Assembly: GCA_030278955.1 (NCBI GenBank)
Contig: JAOANR010000010.1
Span: 19,746,444 to 19,810,443, forward strand
Reading direction: 5' to 3'
From: Hygrophila difformis
Lineage: Eukaryota; Streptophyta; Magnoliopsida; Lamiales; Acanthaceae
DNA length: 64,000 nt
A model generated the notes under the pieces. That model did no database searches. It was not told the origin of the DNA and saw only the letters and a program-made list of their open reading frames with translations. This document shows, in pieces, positions 58,151 through 64,000 of the stretch; positions within the stretch are counted from its first letter, which is position 1, and every line of letters starts with the position of its first letter. The translations under genes and the position numbers were made by a program.

Positions 58151-59225
58151 CATCTGGCCAAGTGCAAGCACAACAATCGGAAGCAATTTGTGGGCTATGT
58201 CAGGGACCACATCCAACTGACACATGCCAACAACTAGCTACCGAAAGCTGCAATTATGCAGGGAATTACCAGAACCGCCACCCCAACCTCTCTTATTCCA
58301 ACAACAATGCACTCAATGCGCATTTGTTGACACAGCCAAACCAGCCTAACCAGTTTGCAAACCAGAACCTTCAGCAGAACTTCAGACCTCAGAATCAAGG
58401 ATTCGTTCAGCAGAGAGTTCAGAACTTCCAGAACCAGAACCAGAACTTTCAACCCCATATCCAACAGAGGCCCAATTAAAACCAAGGCCAGAATTTCCAA
58501 AACTTCCAATCCCCAACCTGATCAGAATCAGCAATACAACCAAAAGCCACCATCTCGCCTGGAGAATTTGATGACCGAGTTTATTTCCAATCAAAGGGAG
58601 ATAAACCAGCAGTTGCAGTCATCAATCAAAAATGTGGAGACGCAGGTCACCCAGTTGGCTAAGGAATTGCAGAACAGAGGGAAAGGAACATTGCCGAGCA
58701 GCACTGAAGCCAACCCGCAATGCAAGGCAATCACATTGCAGGGAGGCAAGACTCTGAAGGGAAATATTGGATCTGCAAAGAAGAAAGCTATGAAAGTAAA
58801 GGTTTCATTGGAGGTGGAAAAGGAAAAGGAAAAGGTTGAAGGATATGAAAGTGTTGAGCTGGTAAAAGATCAATCAAATACAGCTAACTCGCAGGCTGAA
58901 GCTGCAAATGAAGCTGAAGAGGGTATGGGTGAAGGTACAACTTCCTTCTCTTTACCACCAAAAATAGATAATAATAAGTACATGCCAAGGGTGACGTACC
59001 CTGCACGTCTTAAAAATAAGGAACATGACCTTAAATTCAAGAAATTTCTAGAACGGTTAAAGTCTGTAGAGATAACCATTCCTCTCGTGGAAATGATTTC
59101 AGAAATGCCCACCTATGCTAAGTTCTTGAAAGAATTGATTTCAGGGAAAAGGCAGGTAGAGCAGGAGGAGGTGATCATTCTCAACAGCACATGCAGTGCC
59201 ATAGTTCAAAGGAAGCTACCCGAAA
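58151..59225 (+). pseudogene. gag: gag of element BD, second part, with lesions
   Basis: It continues the Gag broken at 29244. A zinc knuckle CGLCQGPHPTDTC opens the segment, followed by an N/Q/F-rich stretch and a coiled region (ENLMTEF, NQQLQSSIKNVETQVTQLAKELQNRG). A lysine- and glutamate-rich linker then leads to the protease lead-in (MISEMPTYAKFLKELISG). Lesions relative to C: an in-frame TAA at 58477-58479, a one-base insertion near 58519, and a deletion of about 55-60 bases near 59217 that shifts the frame just before the protease. BD could not express an intact polyprotein even without the C insertion. Confidence 0.88.
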
Positions 59226-62200
59226 GTGGGCATGGGGCTATGTGATCTGGGATCTAGCATCAACGTGATGCCTCTAGCCATGGCAATTCGCCTAAGGCTC
59301 GGAGAGATTGAACCGGTCAAGATGAAACTGCAACTGGCAGACAGATCAATCACTAAGCCCGTAGGAATCCTCAAGGATGTGGTGGTCAAAACCGGCCAAG
59401 TTCTTTTCCCGGTTGACTTCATCATCCTTGACATCGAAGAGGACTCTGAAATGCCACTTATCCTGGGACGCCCGTTTTTTGCCACGGGCGGTGCACTGAT
59501 TGACGCCACATCTGGAAGAGTCACATTGAGGGTGGACAATCGAGAAATCTCTTTTGACATGGAGGAGTTGCAGAAATTCCCAAATGAGGGATCTTGTTCA
59601 ATGTTTGATGTAATAGAAAGTAGGTGTGAGGATGAGAGCATAGACTCTATGACTGTGATGACGGACAAAATTTCAAAACAGGTACTGACGCCTGGAGGTG
59701 CTGAGCAACAAAGAAGTTGCAACGTTGTTCACTTCGAAGACCCTATCACTGGGGATCTTGAAGAGTTTGACGGTGTTGAATTCACTCCGGAGGAGGAAGA
59801 GAGCACCACGGAAGAGGAAGTGGACCCTGTACTGACACAGGGTCCTGAAGGTAAATCTGATCTCTCACCCCCAACCAATTCTCGCAAATTACTACCTTCC
59901 GTTGAATGTCCGCCAGAGCTTGAACTTAAAATACTTCCAGATCATCTTAAGTACGTCTTTCTCGCTGAACATAAAAGATTACCGGTAATTGTGTCAGCCA
60001 AGCTGACACAAGAACAAGAAAAAACTCTGGTAGACATTCTAAAGAAATATGTACATGCAATTGGATGGACCATTTCTGATATAAAAGGAATAAGCCCCTC
60101 TGTTTGCATGCACAGAATTTTAATGGAAGAGGAGTACAAGCCCTCAAGGCAACCACAAAGGCGTCTGAACCCCCATATGCAAGAAGTGGTAAGGAAAGAA
60201 GTTATCAAGCTCTTAGATGCTGGTATCATCTATCCTATATCTGACAGTAAATGGGTTAGCCCAGTGCAGGTAGTACCTAAGCGTGGGGGGGTGTGCATAA
60301 CGACTAATGAGCAAGGAGAAGAAGTGGCGACACGTCCAGTAACCGGTTGGAGAGTCTGCATCGACTACCGGAAGCTTAACACCGTTACGCGGAATGATCA
60401 TTTTCCCTTGCCATTCATTGATCAGATGCTGGAGAGGTTGGCCGGGAGGGAATACTACTGCTTTTTGGATGGGTACTCTGGTTACAATCAGATTGTAATA
60501 GCTAGTGAAGATCATGATAAGACCACTTTCACGTGCACATATGGAACTTTTGCGTACAGGCGCATGCCTTTTGGACTTTGCAATGCGCCTGCCACTTTTC
60601 AGCGATGCATGATGTCTATCTTCTCAGAATTTATCGAAAAATGCATTGAAGTTTTCATGGATGACTTCTCTGTGTATGGAGATACTTTTGATGAATGTTT
60701 GACAAATCTTGCAAAAATTTTAAAAAGATGCGAGGACACTAACCTAGTTTTAAACTGGGAGAAATGTCATTTCATGGTTACCGAAGGAATAGTGTTGGGT
60801 CACCTCATCTCGCGCGCAGGCATCGAAGTTGATAGAGCCAAAGTCTCAGTCATATCCAACCTTCCATTACCAAAATCAATAAAAGCAGTTAGGAGTTTCT
60901 TAGGGCATGCCGGTTTTTACCGGAGATTCATTAAAGATTTTTCTAAAATTGCCAAGCCGCTCACTAATTTGCTTTGTAAAGAAAATTCTTTCGTAATAAG
61001 TGAAGCGTGTGTTCAAGCCTTTGACACGCTCAAGAAGATGTTGATTTCTGCTCCAATAGTGCAACCACCCGATTGGTCAATGCCTTTCGAGGTCATGTGC
61101 GATGCAAGTGATCTCGCCGTGGGTGCAGTTCTTGGGCAACATAAAGAAGGAAGGCATTGCGTAATTCATTACGCCAGCCATGCCCTGACTGAAGCCCAAG
61201 TCAATTACACCACCACGGAGAAAGAGATGTATGCTGTGGTTTTCGCGTTTGATAAATTCAGACAATACCTCATTGGTACGAAAACCATAGTATACACCGA
61301 TCACTCTATACTGAGATACTTGTTTAGCAAACAAGACGCCAAACCTCGATTAATCAGGTGGGTACTTTTGTTGCAAGAATTTGACATCATAATAAAAGAT
61401 AGAAAAGGCAGAGACAATGGTGCTGCTGACCATTTGTCTCGAATAGAAAATGATAAAAAAGAGATAGCCGTCAATGAAAATTTTCCGGATGAGCAACTGT
61501 TTGCCTTGCATCTTCATGATCAAGCTTGTCCATGGTTTTCCGACATTGCTAACTTTTTAGCATGTGGAATAACTCCACCATTCCAGAGCAAGAAGCAAAA
61601 AGCAAGGTTCAACCGAGAGGTAGTTAACTACTTCTGGGAAGATCCTTATCTCTTTAAGCATTGTGCAGATTCGATTATTAGACGTTGTGTAACTGAGCAC
61701 GAGGCTTATCAAATCGCTAAAAAATGTCATGAATCGGAATATGGAGGTCACCATGGCCCCACTCGAACAGCTCACAAGGTGCTCGAGTGTGGTTTCTTTT
61801 GGCCTACCATTTACGAGGATTGCAAGGCGTTTGTTAAGGCTTGCGACAGATGCCAAAGACTAGGGAATATCTCCAAGAGGGATGAAATGCCGCAAAAAGG
61901 AATTCTCATCCTTGAGATTTTCGATGTATGGGGTATTGACTTCATGGGACCATTTCCGACATCTGATGGGAATCACTACATCTTGGTAGCTGTCGATTAC
62001 GTGTCCAAGTGGGTCGAGGCGGTTGCGCTGCCAACCAACGATGGTCACCAAGTCATCAAATTTTTGAAAAATAACATTTTCAATAGATTTGGTGTACCTA
62101 GGGTAATCATATCTGATGGAGGAACCCACTTTGTCAACAAAGCTTTTGCAAATCTCATGAGCAAAAGTGGGATTCTCCACAAGATCGGCACGCCTTATCA

Positions 62201-62819
62201 CCCCCAAACCAGTGGCCAAGTCGAGGTATCTAACCGCGAAATCAAACACATACTCAAAGCCACTGTGGGGTTAACCCGCAAAGACTGGTCACGTAGACTC
62301 AATGATGCTCTATGGGCATACCGCACTGCATTCAAGACTCTCATTGGGATGTCCCCATACGGGCTTATCTTTGGAAAAGCCTGTCATTTGCCTGTAGAAC
62401 TAGAGCACAAGGCTTACTGGGCCGTAAAAACGCTTAATTTTGACCCACAAGTTGCTCAGAGTAAACGCAAGTTGGACCTCAATGAAATTGAGGAAATACG
62501 TGCGCAAGCTTATGAAAATTCGAGGATTTACAAAGAGCGGACCCAGAAGTTACACGATCGTCGCATAAAGTCTTAACACTTCTATGTTGGCCAAAATGTC
62601 TTGTTATTCAATTCTAGGTTAAAGCTGTTCCCCGGAAAGCTTAAATCCAGATGGGAAGGGCCATACGAAGTGGTGCACGTGTTTGAAAGTGGAGCTGTCA
62701 GGATTCGAACTGACAAAGGAGAGCTGGTGGTGAATGGACACAGATTGAAGGAGTATCTAGGGCAGCTCGACCCCGGAAAAGAAGTCCAAATGACATCAGA
62801 GCCGGCCTATGCTCAATAA
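59226..62819 (+). pseudogene. pol: pol of element BD (protease to integrase), one late stop
   Basis: A frame of 1116 codons (to 62576) covers the protease active site DLGSSINV at its start and RT ([13 protein letters not shown] near residue 478). RNase H begins near 625 ([13 protein letters not shown]). Integrase has its zinc finger at about 830-880 and its catalytic acids in WGIDFMG (about 901), ISDGGTH (about 962) and VEVSNRE (about 999). A TAA at 62574-62576 interrupts the C-terminal region, which continues in the same frame to 62819 with the SRWEGPYEV module. It is very close to C pol. No chromodomain is present. Confidence 0.93.
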
Positions 62820-62900
62820 ATATTTATATCTATATATCTATATAATTATTTATTATGTATTTATTCGTCTCGAACGATAAGTATCCAAAAATCAACTAAA

Positions 62901-62935
62901 CATTTAGAGTACTAAGACTCTAAATGGGAGGATGT
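62901..62935 (+). promoter_or_regulatory. Internal hairpin polypurine motif (element BD)
   Basis: CATTTAGAGT (62901-62910) and ACTCTAAATG (62917-62926) form a stem that continues as TAAATGGGAGGATGT, then TGATATTTGG. It lies 82 bases after pol ends. It has the same position and sequence as in C. Confidence 0.72.
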
Positions 62936-64000
62936 TGATATTTGGAGAAAATTTAATAATTTTTCTTATGTTTGCCTTGCAGGAATTCATGGAACCAACA
63001 AAAAGAAGGATAAAGCTTTGAAAACCAGGTTCCCGGTTGGATTGATACCAAATTTAATGGAAAGTAATTTCGGAATTTAGAGAAATTTAAAATCCGGAAT
63101 AACTCCATAAAATGAGGGTGTTAATCCAACCTAATTTATGCAAGCAAGTTATCATAGAATAATATTTCTGTTTTAGTGTGTGCTTTCAGTGTGTTAATTT
63201 TTTTAAGAAAATCCATAATTTCAGAAAATTTGAAATTTGAAAAAAAAAATTCAAAATTTTTCTAAGTGTTGAATGCGATTTATTTTGTATCTCAAATCAA
63301 TTCGGTTTAAATCGAATTGTTTGAAACAGATCGCATTGGAAGTGTGCCTTGGAAATTTTAACCAATTCGATCTCTAAGCTAATTCGGTCTACACCGAATT
63401 GGCCCTAGAGACCGAATTGGCTTCCCCAAGACACATCCTCCATCCTTGTGTAAATTTGGCCAAGTAGCAATTCGATCTATGGCAATTCGGTCTAGACCGA
63501 ATTGATTTTGAATAGATCGAATTGATCTACAAAAGACAGTGTGATCCCTTAAGTTTTATTTATGCAAGTGAGCAATTCGATCTATAAGGCAATTCGGTCT
63601 AGACCGAATTGCCCATATAGACCGAATTACCACACAAAAGCATCCCCCTTTATTTTTCCTAAGTAACCAGATTCGGTCTTCTTGCTGTAATTCGGTCTCT
63701 AGACTAATTCGGTCTAGACCGAATTGACTTCAAAAGACTGCATTGCAGTAAGAGTGTGTTTGCTTCCCCTTCCAATTCGGTCTCTATGCCAATTAGACCA
63801 AATTGGCCTAAGAGACCGAATCTCTCACAAACACCTGGAGACCACATCAATTCGGTCTAGACCGAATTGATGGTTCGGTCTCTACTAGACCGAATTAGCC
63901 CAATCTCCTACCCCTTTATATTCCTTTTTCCCCCTCTTTTCCCTCACTTTCACTCTTCACACTTCGATATTTTCCCCCGTATTCCCTCTCGCGAACTTCG
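62936..64000 (+). promoter_or_regulatory. LTR-like internal promoter tract of BD with palindrome array
   Basis: It starts TGATATTTGG. Palindromes of AATTCGGTCT type occupy 63296-63890, with the perfect 20-bp core AATTCGGTCTAGACCGAATT near 63485, 63590, 63705 and 63850. A TATA-like TTTATATT lies near 63915-63922, and the leader (CTCACTTTCACTCTTCACAC) closely matches that of the C F-box gene. The window ends before the expected first exon, so an F-box gene is predicted just beyond 64000. Confidence 0.7.

Overview
The window is plant nuclear DNA, most likely from a eudicot, and is built almost entirely of nested LTR retrotransposons. The evidence is Ty3/gypsy pol of the Athila/Tat type without a chromodomain, primer sites matching the 3' end of plant tRNA-Asp or initiator tRNA-Met, LTRs of 2.8-5 kb, and F-box proteins resembling Arabidopsis At2g35280. 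I see no independent host gene; every supported coding region lies inside a retroelement. The species cannot be named from the sequence.

Four insertion layers can be read. (1) A host element 'BD' on the + strand: LTR pieces 636-1817 and 25277-27828, primer site 27829, first part of gag 27975-29244, remainder of gag-pol 58146-62819, then a promoter-like tract to the window end. (2) Element A (2318-25276, +) lies inside the BD LTR; its left end is lost in a 500-N gap. (3) Element C (29245-58145, -) is inserted inside BD gag and has a 5-bp target duplication AGCCT. (4) Element N (35370-43213, -) is inserted inside C with target duplication AAAAC; it encodes only Gag. Positions 1-635 are the tail of a further element whose 3' LTR may be shared with BD.

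The unusual feature is the cargo of A and C. Downstream of pol, A carries five F-box genes in tandem (10191-15808) and a second long ORF set (16142-20926). C carries one F-box gene with an intron (43743-45846), and BD shows the matching promoter region at 62936-64000. Each cargo region has its own promoter-like tract, with dense palindromes of the same family-specific type found in that element's LTR. Copies of a polypurine-tract motif (GAGGATG followed by TGA), often with a hairpin, delimit the cargo cassettes. All F-box exons share splice phase. One F-box gene looks like a precisely spliced copy, and two lack a first exon and would need alternative splicing. By analogy with viral F-box silencing suppressors and transposon anti-silencing proteins, these giant elements may encode their own SCF ubiquitin-ligase adaptors; that role is inference.

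Gag-pol is damaged in every element (frameshifts in A, three nonsense codons in C, five lesions in BD), while all six F-box coding regions are open. The frameshifts in A are mostly single-base indels near the N gap and may partly be assembly error.
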